Positions 45,143 to 57,560 of a DNA stretch of 64,000 nucleotides are shown here, piece after piece; position 1 is the first letter of the stretch; every line of letters begins with the position of its first letter. The notes under the pieces are model-generated. The model made no database searches. It was not told the DNA's origin and was given only the letters and a program-made list of their open reading frames with translations. The DNA comes from Symsagittifera roscoffensis (Eukaryota; Xenacoelomorpha; Acoela; Convolutidae), in the NCBI RefSeq assembly GCF_963678635.1, contig NC_087066.1, positions 12,074,517-12,138,516 on the forward strand. The letters run 5' to 3'. The position numbers were made by a program, and so were the translations under genes.

Positions 45143-46807
45143 AACCCTATAAGCGTCAGAAATGCAATCCATGTTTTTCTCATTGTTGACAAATTTCTTC
45201 AATTTAACCTGTAATAACATTTTCATTAAGCCAGACGGTTCTCTAAGTATTTAAAATCATTGAAATAAAAAAAGTTGAAAATAGTAAGTTCCCATTTAAA
45301 AAAACTGCTTTCCTCTTGTTTTATATGAAGGTTCTATTACCAAAAAAAATAACTAGAAATGGTGATTTCGACTAATTTCGTGTTGATATTTTTTCACCAT
45401 TTGCTTAAAAATAATAGGAAGAGGTACAAAACTGAATTCAATTGTGTCCCACTTTTGTTTTCATTGTCCAGGTCATACATCCTTATAAAAAATGCGAGAT
45501 ACTAAAAATTTTTGTGAACTCTTTGAAAAGTATAAGGTTTGTTCAAAATTTAGTAAAGTTGGCAAAAATAAGAACAAAAATTCTGAAACAAATTCGAAAC
45601 AGTTCGTGGGTTTTTTGAACATTTTCAAAGGACAATGCTGTAGGATAATGTGGGCTGATAAGACCAGTAGGAGAGCATCCGTCTCCTCAATTCAGAAAAC
45701 TAAATTTTAAAACAAGATTATTCTTGAGTTATTTGTTTTTTTTTGAAATTTTTTGTGAGTATCATCATAAAGCTCAAGGGTCGCAGTTGTCATGCGAAAG
45801 CCGCCTTATTTTCCCTGCTCATCTCATCAAAGCTGGCTGGGTGTGCGCATCTTGCCATCTTTTGGTGAAGTTTCCTATTGTTACTGAAAAAAAACGAAAA
45901 AAATTGCTCCAGGTAGGGAGGGTGGGGCGCAGACCTGACTGGCTAGGACTTTTTTCTCTCCTTCGTAATTTTCAGGAGGGTGTTCATTACAGTTCATTTT
46001 GCCTTCATTTTTGTGGCAACGGGTCAGTCAAAAGCTAGCAATCATAGTTCAATGATAACAAAAAATTCAACAAAACACACCAACAATCGGCAGTTCGAGA
46101 CTCAGGTAAGACCACAAATTTTTGTTTGTATTTTTTTAGCTTCAATCGATTTGAAAGGCTTTTTATTTTCTTGAATAAAATGTTTCAAATGCATGAACTA
46201 TCTTTGAAGTGCCAGTAATTGTAGAGAACAACCTGCCAATGAACAGGAATGAATCAGAAACTTATCATTTCTTTAGCGAAGCTTTCTAGATGAAATACAG
46301 GATACTTATCTGTCTATCTTCCGGGTTAATAATTTTTTTTAAGAAAGAATTTTGTTTATTCCGGTGACTGCGGTGTTCGAACTGTTGAGCTGCAGTTCAT
46401 CAGTCTACCAATTCGGTCACCAGAACTTTGTTGATGGCAAACATCATAGTCTATATGAAAGCAACTTCACGTAGGAGACAAAATAAAGTAATTTCCTCAG
46501 TGTTTATGCTGTTTAAATTTAATTGTCACTAGATGGCCTCATGAAGTTTTATTCCAGCAACCATATTTTTTTTTAAAACTCTTTATAGGTCAACTTTTCG
46601 TTTTCCTTTTTTATTCATTGTTTTGTGTTTCATTTGACTGGACGGCAGCAGATATTGAAGACCAAAAATATTGTTTTCATGGGGTAGATATAGAAATGAC
46701 CTTGAAATGTGCGTAACTAACGTGTATTGTTTAAGATACAATATCATCTCTGTCGATTTGAAAAAAAATGTGAAAGGTAGCCAATTTTGTTTAACCTTGT
46801 TCGTAAC
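45143..46807. other. Spacer before the five-copy array
   Basis: AT-rich DNA with short open frames only. It includes the tRNA-like piece at 46363-46421. Confidence 0.4.
46363..46421 (-). repeat. tRNA-like 59-nt segment
   Basis: On the minus strand the ends GGTGAC and GTCACC pair. There is a D-arm-like CGAATTGGTAGAC and a T-arm-like AACAGTTCGAACACC. It is shorter than a tRNA, so probably a decayed tRNA or SINE head. Confidence 0.45.
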
Positions 46808-47135
46808 ATGCAGGCAGCCGTACTACCGCTCAATTGAGGAACCTTGCCGAACATCATCTATTGACAGGATTAAAAAAACATGAATAGTTTCATTGTTCAA
46901 AATGAGTTACTAATTGTATACGGAACGTTCAATTGCTTTTTCAAATTCTGTTTTCCACAGGTTCATGCTGTCTGTAAAACCTGACGCTTTAAGCTCACTA
47001 CTTTCTCCGTTTCACTTTCACCAAATATTCCAACATTTTTCAGCGTAAAACAAGCTTTTACTGCATCCGCGCCTCAATTATAAGCAAGCTCGGGCCGTTG
47101 TCGATGCCAACTTTACGGACATCAGGTTCCAAGAC

Positions 47136-47333
47136 GTGACTGCAGGAGAGGATACCAAAGACAGGAGGGCGAAGTTATTCAATATTCACGGGAACCGTCA
47201 TGTAAAGGGATTTAAGGTCTGCTGGTGGTACAAACCATCTAAACAAGATGAAGACGTTTGTGCTGAATCCCACATTCTTTACGTTTTTAAACTGACGCTT
47301 GTACAAAAATCTGATGTTCCTTCGACCAAATAA
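47136..47333 (+). pseudogene. Array unit 1, internally deleted coding segment
   Basis: 65 codons with AGEDTKDRRAKLFNIHGNRH, then directly GFKVCWWYKPSKQDEDVCAE. The middle present in units 3 and 4 is missing. Confidence 0.45.
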
Positions 47334-47901
47334 TCACAAGCAATTGCATCTAGTTCCGCCGTCTCGACTCCACCTGCACCAGTTTCGTTAACTGCCACAA
47401 ATGCTCATACTGTGCTGGAAAGCGTGGGTGTTACGCGTACCTTCACAAGATCGGCACCAAACATGCCTCTGATTCATTAAGACAGGGCAGGCGCTCACAC
47501 TGCTTCTCAATCTCAAGTTGGACCACGCCATTCCCCGCCACTTCGTATTATGCAGGCAGCCTCACTACTATATAGGGCCGCATTTGCTCACCCACTCATT
47601 TGAGGAACATTGCGGAATATAATCTTTTAGGACGATTTGAAAAATGTGAATAGTTTCATTGTTCAAAATGAGTTACTAATTGTATACGGAACGTTCAATT
47701 GCTTTTTCAAATTCTGTTTTCCACAGGTTCATGCTGTCTGTAAAACCTGACGCTTTAAGCTCACTATTTTCTCCGTTTCACTTTCACCAAATCTTCCAAC
47801 ATTTTTCAGCGTAAAACAAGCTTTTACTGCATCCGCGCCTCAATTATAAGCAAGCTCGGGCCGTTGTCGATGCCAACTTTACGGACATCAGGTTCCAAGA
47901 C

Positions 47902-48099
47902 GTGACTGCAGGAGAGGATACCAAAGACAGGAGGGTGAAGTTATTCGTTATTCACGGGAACCGTCATGTAGAGGGATTTAAGGTCTGCTGGTGGTACAAA
48001 CCATCTAAACAAGATGGAGACGTTTGTGCTGAAGCCCACATTCTTCACGTTTTTAGACTGACGCTTGTACAAAAATCTGATGTTCCTTCGACCAAATAA
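47902..48099 (+). pseudogene. Array unit 2, internally deleted coding segment
   Basis: The same junction and length as unit 1, differing at a handful of positions, so the 766-bp form was duplicated after the deletion. Confidence 0.45.
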
Positions 48100-48661
48100 G
48101 CACAAGCAATTGCATCTAGTTCCGCCGTCTCGACTCCACCTCCACCAGTTTCGTTAACTGCCACAAATGCTCATACTGTGCTGGAAAGCGTGGGTGTTAC
48201 GCGTACCTTCACAAGATCGGCACCAAACATGCTTCTGATTCATTAAGACAGGGCAGGCGCTCATACTGCTTCTCAAGCTCAAGTTGGACCACGCCATTCC
48301 CCGCCACTTCGTATTATGCAGGCAGCCTCACTACTATATAGGGCCGCATTTGCTCACCCACTCATTTGAGGAACATTGCGGAACATAATCTGTTAGGACG
48401 ATTTGAAAAATGTGAATAGTTTCATTGTTCAAAATGAGTTACTAATTGTATACGGAACGTTCAATTGCTTTTTCAAGTTGTGTTTTCCAAAGGTTCCTGC
48501 TATCTGTAAAACCTGACTCTTTATGCTCACTACTTTGCTCAGTTTCACTTTTAGCAAATATTCGAACACTTCTTAGTGTAAAATATGCTTTATCTGCCTC
48601 CGCGTCTCAATTTTGAGCAAGCTCGGTCCGTTGCCAACTTCTTGGCATCAGGTTCCAAGAA

Positions 48662-49608
48662 GTGGCCGCAGGAGAGGATACCGAAGACAAGAGGGTGAAG
48701 TTATTCGTTCACGGGAAGCGTCATGTTGAGCCTATTAGGTTCAGAAATTGGAGGGAGGCCGCACCTCCCTATAGACTAACTGTTTTCCAGCAGGACACCT
48801 ACGATCGCTATGTCCGGGTCTGTATTCCCCAGACTACTAAAACTTGCCCATTTTTCACGAAGTCTCCTCAAGCTTCAGCTGTGTTGTTCAGATATTGCGC
48901 GTGTTTGCCCCCGGCGAACCCTGTAGTACCTACTCAACGTGCACATCAAAGGAGTGATGGAAGGAGGAAAATTGTTTCTGGTTACAGAGGAGCTACTCAT
49001 TCCAGTTTTAATGACAGTACATTATGGGTATGGAAATTCGAAGTAGCTTCGATGTGAACAGCGAAACAGAAAAACGTTCGTTTGCATTCACGTTCAAGAA
49101 CGTTCTGAAATTAAGAACTCATGCGCAGGCCAATGCATGCGATGGAATCATGTGCGATGGTGGGCAGTGTATTCAGGGCCAAACCAACGCATGTAAGTGT
49201 TTAAAGAAATCCGGCATAAACTGGAATACGTTGCTTACTCGCTTCTCTTAAGAGAATGCTGAAAACATGCACTGTATAACCTCATTAGCAGCACTGCAAA
49301 GTGCATCTGCGCTCACCATCTTTGCTGCTAACCCCGGAGGACTGGAACTAAATATGCCAACAATCGATCCATTTGTTTTCAAACAAACTGTAAATGCACT
49401 TGTGAAGGCTGTTATAGCGCTTCAGGGATTTTAAGTCTGTGAATCCATCTAAGAAAGATGGAGACAGTTGTGCTGAAGCCCAAAGTCTTAAAGTATTAAA
49501 CTGAGGCCTGTACAAGAATCTGATGTTCACTCCGCCAAAATATGTACAAGCTATTGCATCTAGTTCTGCCGTCTCAACTCCAGCTTCACCAGTTTCGTCA
49601 AGTGCCAC
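48662..49608 (+). pseudogene. Array unit 3, long form
   Basis: The frame from 48662 reads LFVHGKRHVEPIRFRNWREA then LTVFQQDTYDRYVRVC. Further on is a Cys-rich stretch, NACDGIMCDGGQCIQGQTN then CKCLKKSG, and VFKQTVNALVKAVIALQGF. Small indels shift the frame. Family unknown. Confidence 0.45.
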
Positions 49609-50098
49609 ACATGCTCACAAGTTCAGGAAACTATGGATTTTACTCGTACATTTACAAGATCGTCAGCAAACATGCCTGTGATTCAACTTGGACACGCCAT
49701 TCCTCGCCAATTCGTAACAGGTAGGCAGCCTCACTACTATATAGGGCCGCATTTGCTCACCCAAACATTTGAGGAACCTTGCGGAACATAATTTATTGAC
49801 AGGATTTAAAAAATGTTCAAAAGTTACCTTGTTCAAATTGAATTACTTATTGTTTACGGAACGTTGTATTGCTTTTTCAAACTCTGTTTTCCACAGGTTC
49901 ATGCTATCTGTAAAACCTGACTCTATGCTCACTACTATGCTCAGTTTCACTTTTAGCAAAAATTCAATAACTTATTAGCGTAAAATATGTGCTTTTACTG
50001 CCTCCGCGCCTCAAATTTGAGCAAGCTCGGTCTGTTGCCAACCTCTTGGCATCAGGTTCCAAGATGTGGCCACAGGAGAGGATAACTAAAACAGGAGT

Positions 50099-51140
50099 GT
50101 GAAAATATTCGTTATTCACGGGAAGCGTCATGTTGAGCCTGTTAGGTTCAGAAACTGGACGAAGTCCGCACCTCCCGAGATATTAACTCTTTTCCAGCAG
50201 GACACCTACGATCGCTTTGTGCTGTTCTGTATTCCCCAGACTGCTAAAACTTGCGCATTATCCACAAAGTCTCCTCAAGCTTCAGCTTTGTTGTTCAGAT
50301 ATTGCGCGCGTTTACCCCGGCGACTCATGTGTACCTACTCAACGTGGACATCAAAGGAGTGCTGGAAGGAGGAAAATTGTTACTGGCTACAGAGGAGCCA
50401 CTCATTCCAGTTTTTAATGACACTACGTTAAGGGGTATGGAAATTCCAAGTAGCTTCGATGTGGATAGCGAATTAGAAAAGCGTTAGTTTGCATTCACGT
50501 CCAAGAATGTTCTGCTGGAAATAACTCTTGTGTAGGACAATGCGTGCGATGGAATCAGATGCGATGGTGGGCAGCGTTTTCAGGACCCAACCAACACATG
50601 TGTAAGCGTAAAGAAATCGGGCATAAACTGGAATGCATTGCGTGCTCGCATCTCATGAGAGAATGTTGAGAACATGCACTGCCCAACCTCAGTAGCAGAA
50701 CTGCAAAGTGTATCTGCGCTCACCATCGTTGCTGCTAACCCCAGAGGACTGGAAATAAATATGCCAAGATTCGATCCATTTGTTTTCAAACAAACTGTAA
50801 ATGCAGTTTTGAAGGCTGTTATTGCACTTCAGGGATTTAACGTCTGCTCATGGTACAAACCATCTAAGCAAGATTGAGACGTTTGTGCTGACGCCCACAG
50901 TCTTCACGCTATTACGCTGACGCCTGTACAAGAATCTGATATTCTCTCCACCAAATGTGTACAAGCAATTGCATCTTGTTCCGCCGTCTCAACTCCATCT
51001 CCACTAGTTTCGTTAACTGCCACAATGCTCATACTGTGCTGGAAACCGTGGGTGTTACTCGTATTTTTACAAAATCGGCACCAAACATGCCTGTGATTCA
51101 TGATGAGAGGGCAGGCGCCCATTCTGCTTCTAAATCTCAA
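50099..51140 (+). pseudogene. Array unit 4, long form
   Basis: The frame from 50099 matches unit 3: KIFVIHGKRHVEPVRFRNWT then LTLFQQDTYDRF. The frame at 50251 continues VYLLNVDIKGVLEGGKLL. The Cys-rich stretch is damaged and the tail (SKSAPNMPVI-like) follows. There are several stops and frameshifts. Confidence 0.45.
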
Positions 51141-51960
51141 GGTGAACCTGGTAACATGAAGGCAGCCTCACTACTATATAGAGCCGCATTTGTTCACCCA
51201 CTCATTTGGGGAACCTTGCGGAATATAATATATTGACAGGATTTAAAAAACGTGAAGAGCTTCATTGTTCAAAATGAGTTATTATATGTATACGAAACGT
51301 TTAAATGCTTTTTCAAATTCTATTTTTCACAGGTTCATGCTGTCTGTAAAACCTGACTCTTTACGCTCACTACTTTGCTCAGTTTCACTTTCAACAAATA
51401 TTCCAACTTTTTTCAGCGTAAAATATGCTTTTGCTGCATCTGCGCCTCAATTATGAGCAAGCTCGGGCCGTTGACGATGCCAACTTCTTGGACATCAGGT
51501 TCCAAGACGTGGCTGCAGGAGAGGATAACGAAGACAGGTGGGTGAAGTTATTCGTTACCTCCTGATGTTCCCTCCGCCAAATATGTACAAGCAATTGCAT
51601 CTAAGTCTGCCGTCTCAACTCGACCTCCACCAGTTTCGTCAACTGCCACAAATGCTCATACTGTGCTGGAAACCTTGGTTGTTACGCGTACCTTTACAAG
51701 ATCGGCACCAAACATGCCTGTGATTCATGACAGGGCAGGCGCTCATTCTGCTTCTCAATCTCAAGTTGGACCACGCCATTCCTCACCACTAACTTCCCCA
51801 CCCAGAACGCGGCATCCATGATCACTGGTTCCAGCGTTACGGGGGCTCATGGGAATGAAGTTCAGCAACAATAGAAAAATAATAACCAAGATGACTCCCC
51901 TCGAGTCGAACGATGAAGGTTCTACCCATGAAGAGGAAGGCAGCACCGTCGATCACAACG

Positions 51961-52585
51961 AGGCGGAAACGCAGGCTGCACCTGCCTTCCTCCAAGACTG
52001 ATCAATTGCAGTGAAGGACTTATTAATAGCGTCAAGGAAAGATGTGCAAAACCTTTCAATCTTTCTAATAATTTATATTGATGCGTTACTTTTTTCTTTA
52101 TCAGTGATAAGTTGGTTAGATCTTGATACGAATCGGACCCATGATATTGAACGAAAATACATAACTCAGTTTTGACTTTTTAGAATGAGTTTATAAGGTC
52201 ATTATGGGGATCATATGCAATTATTATTAAGGCCTCAAAAACATCTTTTTTTTTCGCGTGGGTAGAAGTCAATATATATGTGCTTATTTTTTATGTTTGT
52301 TACTTAGACTAGATTTTTTTTTAAATATATCAACCCGGGTAGCAACCACAGAAGTGCAATTTTGACTTGTTCAATTTTATAAAACCAAGATTTTTGATAA
52401 TTTCATAACGTTCGCTTGAAAAAAAACCCTGCCATATCAACATGAACTGGAAGTCAGAACAACGAAATAATCAATGATCAACATTAAGTCTCAGAAAAAA
52501 AAACAATATATCACTTCAAGAAAAAGCTACTGGAAGTAACATCTCCATTGACGAGAAAAAAAGAGCATCATAAATAGTTTGATTT
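51961..52585. other. Spacer between the array and LSM7
   Basis: AT-rich DNA with no coding signal I can support. It includes the 3' flank of LSM7. Confidence 0.5.
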
Positions 52586-53620
52586 TCACTCCTGCTGAAT
52601 GAATGGATTGGGTATTTCTTCCATTCCGTCTTGTGGACATATGCATAGGATAGAGGTGCCTCGACATACTGACAGACCCAACGCTCTGGTGTCCTTGGTC
52701 AGTTTCTGGGGATCATCTGGATCTCGCATGAACTCAATTGACTCATCCAATACTATGTTTAGAAGTTGGTCGTAGCCTGAAAAATTTCTTCATTATGATA
52801 CTTATGATGACTCACGAATGAATTAGTCTGATTTGTCTAATAATGATATTTCATTTAGGCTGCTTGTCCTGTTACCCTCACCTCACCTCACATCACATAA
52901 GCATGAAATAATTCATGCACCGAGGGTTTTACGAGACTAGGCAGGAAGATCAAACTTGGTTGGTAAAGCGTAATTACTCTAGAGTACTTAATTACCGAGA
53001 CCCGGATACATGATTTCGCCTTCAAGGGTTGCCGCTACTGAAAAATTCAAAAAAATATTGTGAACACCAGGGATATTTCAAATATTTCAAACATGTGTCA
53101 AGTTATTTGTTCTGAAAGCTCATAAACTGAGAAAAAATTGGTGGCTTTGATAATGTTCGAATGGAAATTAGCATCTTAACGTACACAAACACAAATCATT
53201 GGGGATCCCTGTGAGTAGTCAGCATTTCAATTGTTACAGCAATCAGACATTATAAAAAAAATAGTGATAAGTAAGATTTCGCAAATGCGGGAAGGGAGAA
53301 CCCTCAGTCCAAAATCTTCAAAGAAAACAAGCATTGCCAGCAAAAAAAAAGATTGGGATTTGATTGCAATACCATTAATATTTTCGAAAAAAAATAGCTC
53401 CTCCGATTACATTTTATATCATTTAACAGATGAATGAACTTATCAACTGCAGTACAAAATGGTGTCGATTTGACAATTCACCTTTTAAAATTCCCGATGC
53501 CTCCCGACCTCCTTGGAATTTGACGTGGATGTGTTTGTCCATGTACTTGGATAGGTCAAGAATAGTCTGCTTTTTCTTCTCCCCTCCTCCTCCCCCTCCC
53601 CCTCCTCCACCACCGCTCAT
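52586..53620 (-). CDS. LSM7: U6 snRNA-associated Sm-like protein LSm7
   Basis: Two exons: 53620-53482 and 52776-52586, joined in phase 1 by GT-AG, giving 109 residues to TGA. LSm7 is one subunit of the LSm1-7 ring (cytoplasmic mRNA decay) and LSm2-8 ring (U6 snRNA in splicing). Visible: TILDLSKYMDKHIHVKF (Sm1), GGREASGILKG, then YDQLLNIVLDESIEFMRDPD, TRALGLSVCRGTSI (Sm2) and EEIPNPFIQQE at the C-terminus, close to human LSM7 throughout. Residues 3-13 are eleven glycines, replacing the short N-terminus of the human protein. The ATG at 53620 is the first in this frame and follows a run of C on the plus strand. Confidence 0.95.
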
Positions 53621-55206
53621 ATCTGATCAGTTTTCAGGGGATTAAGTCGCAAAATGGGAAAGATGGGCAGTACAACTGTCAAGATGGCAACTGAAAATTT
53701 CAATGCCACTCGAGTATAAAAACTTCCAGATCAATCTGAAAATTATCAAAATCTTTCATCCAGTTAGAAACTTCTAGAATAATATGACCATTTAGAATAT
53801 ATTGGTCTAAAAGCAAACCTTCTCTTTGGTTCAAGTTTCAAATTAAAATTAGGTTCAAAAAACATATTCCCTGAGTACAAAATATTGAGTGTATTAAATT
53901 AGAATCTCATCCTTTTCATTGTATAGTAAGTTTTAACACAGAGGCGAAGCCGAGCTTCGAGCCACTTGCAGTACAAACGGGGGAAAAAGAATTAAAAAGC
54001 CGAAAAACTAGATGAATGAAGTGCTAAAAAGTAGAATGTGAAATTAGCATCGAAGAAAATCAATCAAGAAAAAGGGGATGAAAAAAGCCGAAGTACATGA
54101 ACAAAAAGCATTGGAGGCGAAAAAAAATTCGAAAAAAGACAAGAACTAATAAAGAAATGATCGAAATACCGGTCCCTTCAAAACACCCAATAATTTCTTT
54201 GGTCATCAAACGACGCAATATAAGAACATTAAACCGATACACTCTGGACACTTATGTATAAGAAAACTAAGTCAACCGGCTATTTTCGCGTCCTGCCTTT
54301 GATTTGAAAGAAATTGAAATTATGAATAATTTTGAAAATGACTTTTGATGGCCTTCAACGTGTAAGGGTGAACAAGTATTGATCAAACTTTTACATCATT
54401 TTTAACAAGCCAATCGAAGATTGGAAAAGAGTAATGAAGCAAGTAAACAAAAAAACACTGATATTCCTGAAAAAATCTCAAATTTCGATATTCAAAGAAA
54501 AAAACAGATGCACTGTAAGCTCTTTGAACTTCTAGAACAATTTATGATGGGCGCTTTTTTGATAAATTGAACACAAATGGATCATTAGGTAAAGTTTTTA
54601 TTCCGCTGGGAAATCTTAAAGATAAATTCCACTTTCGAAACTAGAAATCGTTTCGTGAAAGAAAAAAAAAAACAAAAAAAATCAGCAAGACCTATTTAAG
54701 AGTCTTCACTACGTTCATTATTCTTAAACATGCAAGATGACGACTGAACAATTTTTAAAAAAACACCGAGCTAAAGACGGAGCTGCCTAAGCTAATGTAC
54801 CAAAACTAAGCAGACCATTTCAGCATAGTTTCGAGACCCCCATATGCACATCGTTTAACATTCTAAAAAAGGGGGTCCTCATCCTATTTGACTATTTTTA
54901 CCGTGTTTTCGAGTTAACTCGGTTCAGGCTTGATTAATCTGAACAACCAAAAGAGCAAGTTGTCGCAGGGACAAACACGGGTTTTGTGAGAGCTTGCTTT
55001 GAAGCGTTTTAGTATAAATTGCTGTGGTTTATAATGTTATGTTCGGATGAAACTTATCAACATTGCCGATGAATTTTGCATTGTTGATTTTTTGGTTTTA
55101 AATTCATCCTTAGGGAGATTGAGCGCACATTTTGGCGCCTGACAAGGGATATTATTGATCATTCCCTTTCGAGTTAATTGTTGTTATTGACTAATTTCTG
55201 GGACAT

Positions 55207-55283
55207 GAACAGGCTACTACACGAACAGGCTGCTGCAAGAACAGGCTACTACTCGAACAGGCTACTGCACGAACAGGCTACAA
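55207..55283. repeat. 16-bp tandem repeat, about five units
   Basis: The unit is GAACAGGCTACTACAC with small changes. The same array occurs in copy 2 at about 60811-60887. Confidence 0.85.
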
Positions 55284-55506
55284 ACTGAGCCAAATCCTGA
55301 GACAGAAACAGATAATCACAGACAAAGATAACAGAAAAGCTCACAGAAAGGCTTAGACAGATTCTGGGACAGATGAAAAACTGTTTTTGCACAGGGTGTA
55401 CTCACAGAAGCTGTTCTCAAACAGGCTGTAGTAACAGAAAAAAGGTTTTCAGGTGGGTTATATATTCACAGAAAAGGTGTCTCCAGACATGGTGTTTCGA
55501 ATCTAG

Positions 55507-55800
55507 TGTCTGTTGCGGATTGCAGAGTCAGTGTCATCTTCGACAGATGGCCTGCTAGGATTGCAGAGTCATTGTCAAGTTCCACAGAAGGTCTGCTGCG
55601 GATTGCAGAGTCAGTGTCATCTTCGACAGAGGGCCTGCTCGAATTGCAGAGCCAGGGTCAAGTTCCACAGAAGGTCTGCTGCGGATTGCAGAGTCAGTGT
55701 CATCTTCGACAGAGGACCTGCTCGAATTGCAGAGCCAGGGTCAAGTTCCACAGAAGGTCTGCAGCGGATTGCAGAGTCAGTTTTATCTTCGACAGAGTGC
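55507..55800. repeat. 41/42-bp minisatellite, copy 1
   Basis: Two unit types alternate: one with GATTGCAGAGTCAGTGTCAT then TTCGACAGAGGG (41 bp), the other with TTGCAGAGCCAGGGTCAAG then TTCCACAGAAGG (42 bp). About seven units, then a decayed tail. Confidence 0.9.
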
Positions 55801-56314
55801 CATCTTCAGTGTCATCTTCGGCAGAGTCGGTGTCATATTCGACAGAAGGTCTGCTAGGGATTGCAAGGTCAACACCGACAATTTGAATGTGTCTTGTAAG
55901 ATCGGTGCTTTCTCAATCTTCGAAAAAATTCTTCGATTACACTAGGTAAAAAACGATTACACTCTATCTAGACAAGCTATCTGACATTTTTCTCGAACCC
56001 GCTGATCAAATTTACATAAAAAAGTTGAAAAGTTGGAAAATTGCCAAACAAAGTCCCGAAAAATCCTCAGGTTTTGCTAAAATTAGCGTTGAACTGAATT
56101 CAACCGAAAATAACCTTACTATAGGTGATCTGAAAGTTGAATATCAGGCAAACTAGCGTTTAACGCACCTTCGGTGCTTCGAAATTTTTCGAAAACTTAT
56201 GAACAATCGCATATATTGGAAAGAACATCTGCAAACTTTTAGTGTAATCTGACTGCACCCAATTACAGGATTGGTAATTTCGAACTTTTAATTTTTTTAA
56301 ATTCCCATTTTAAA

Positions 56315-57560
56315 AACGTCATCTCGAAAATTTAACGGGCCTCTCGAGAAATTTGGAGGCCAGATTTGCAACCACTGAGAGTCCTTGAGAGCACCCTTCT
56401 ATAGGGTTAGGAATCCAAAATTTTGTGAACTTTTTTAAACTTAGTTTCCCGAAAAAAAAATTAAAAAAAAAAACGTCTTATCTCGGAAACTTAAAAGATT
56501 TGAGCATTCATATTAAGCGTCACGATTTGAGACGCCTGGGTGTACGCTGACAATACGGATGTATCTTCATCAAGTTAGTAGTTTCAAATTTTTTTGAATT
56601 TCTTTTTAGATAAGTTCTTTGAGAAATTTTGAAAAAATAAAAAAATGTCACATCTCGGAAATTAAAAACATTTGAGCAGTCGCGTTTAGCAGTTGCATGT
56701 GGCAAGATTTGCAACTCTTTAGAGTACCCTGACAAAACCGAGCTATAGCGTTGGGAATTTCAAATTTTGAAAACTACTTAATTTAAACTTTCTGAAAATT
56801 TTGAAAAAATCACAAACAACGTCACATCTCGAAAACTAAAAAGAATTGAGCAGTCATATTTGGAGGCAAGATTCGCAATCCTTGAGAGTATTCTGACAGG
56901 ACCTAACTACAGGGTTGGGAATTTCAGATTTTTAAAAAATAATCATAATTTAAGTTTTCTGAAAATTTTTGAAAAAATCATACAAAACGTCACATCTCGA
57001 AAACTAAAAAGAATTGAGCAGTCATATTCGGAGGCAAGATTCGCAATCTTTGAGAGTAATCTAACAGGGCCTAACTACAGGGTTGGGAATTTCAGGTTTT
57101 AAAAAAAATTAATAAAAATTTAAGTTTTCTGAAAATTTTGAAAAAATCAGAAAAAACGTCATATCTCGAAAACTACAAAAAATTGAGCAGTCATATTTGT
57201 AGACAAAATTCGTAATCTTTGAGATCACACTGACAGAACCCAACTGCAGGGTTTAGACTTTCAGATTCTGCGAAAAAATATATAAGTTTTCTGAAATTTT
57301 TTTTGAAAAAATCACAAAAAAACGTCATATCTCGAAAACTACATGGATTTGAACAGTCATATTTGGAGGCAAGATTTGTAACTCCTTAGAGTACTCCGAC
57401 AGCGTCCAACTACAGGGTTGGGAACTTCAAAATTTGCAAATTATTTGCAATTTCTGAAAATTTTTGACTTAATCTCAAAAATCGTCTTATCTCGTTAACT
57501 AAAATGATTCGGTCATTCAGAATTGGAGGCCAAATTCGCAACCCTTTATTTGATATTGGG
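56315..57560. repeat. Satellite-like repeat, about 165-bp units, copy 1
   Basis: About eight units, each starting near ACGTCACATCTCGAAAACTA and containing GAGCAGTCATATTTGGAGGC, then ACTACAGGGTTGGGAATTTC. The middle units are nearly identical and the outer ones diverged. Copy 2 is at 62501-63745. Confidence 0.85.

Larger units (their letters stand above)
46808..51960 (+). repeat. Five-copy tandem array of an unrecognised gene-like unit
   Basis: Each unit has, in order, a TACTATATAGGGCCGC TATA-like stretch, AATAGTTTCATTGTTC text, a TTTTCCACAG acceptor-like site before CATGCTGTCTGTAAAACC, coding-like sequence with AGGAGAGGATA, and a 3' stretch with CTCATACTGTGCTGGAAA. Anchors are at 46883, 47649, 48415, about 49810 and about 51258. 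Units 1 and 2 are 766 bp; units 3 and 4 are about 1.4 kb and carry an extra coding-like middle. Unit 5 is shorter and truncated. The array begins with a remnant of a unit tail at 46808. Confidence 0.75.

Noticed and set aside
46808-51960. Array units as RPA-like single-strand DNA-binding genes of the Helitron
   Set aside because: Some Helitrons carry RPA-like proteins, but I could not see an OB-fold or RPA zinc motif in the unit sequence, so the family is left unassigned.
52990-53040. Extra LSM7 exon
   Set aside because: A possible acceptor is present, but the two exons already join in frame to give a full-length LSm7.
55507-55800. CRISPR array
   Set aside because: Units are adjacent with no unique spacers, and the genome is eukaryotic.
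55506-55945. Overlapping plus-strand open frames as repeat proteins
   Set aside because: They come from a stop-free minisatellite unit read in several frames; no start context or conserved domain.
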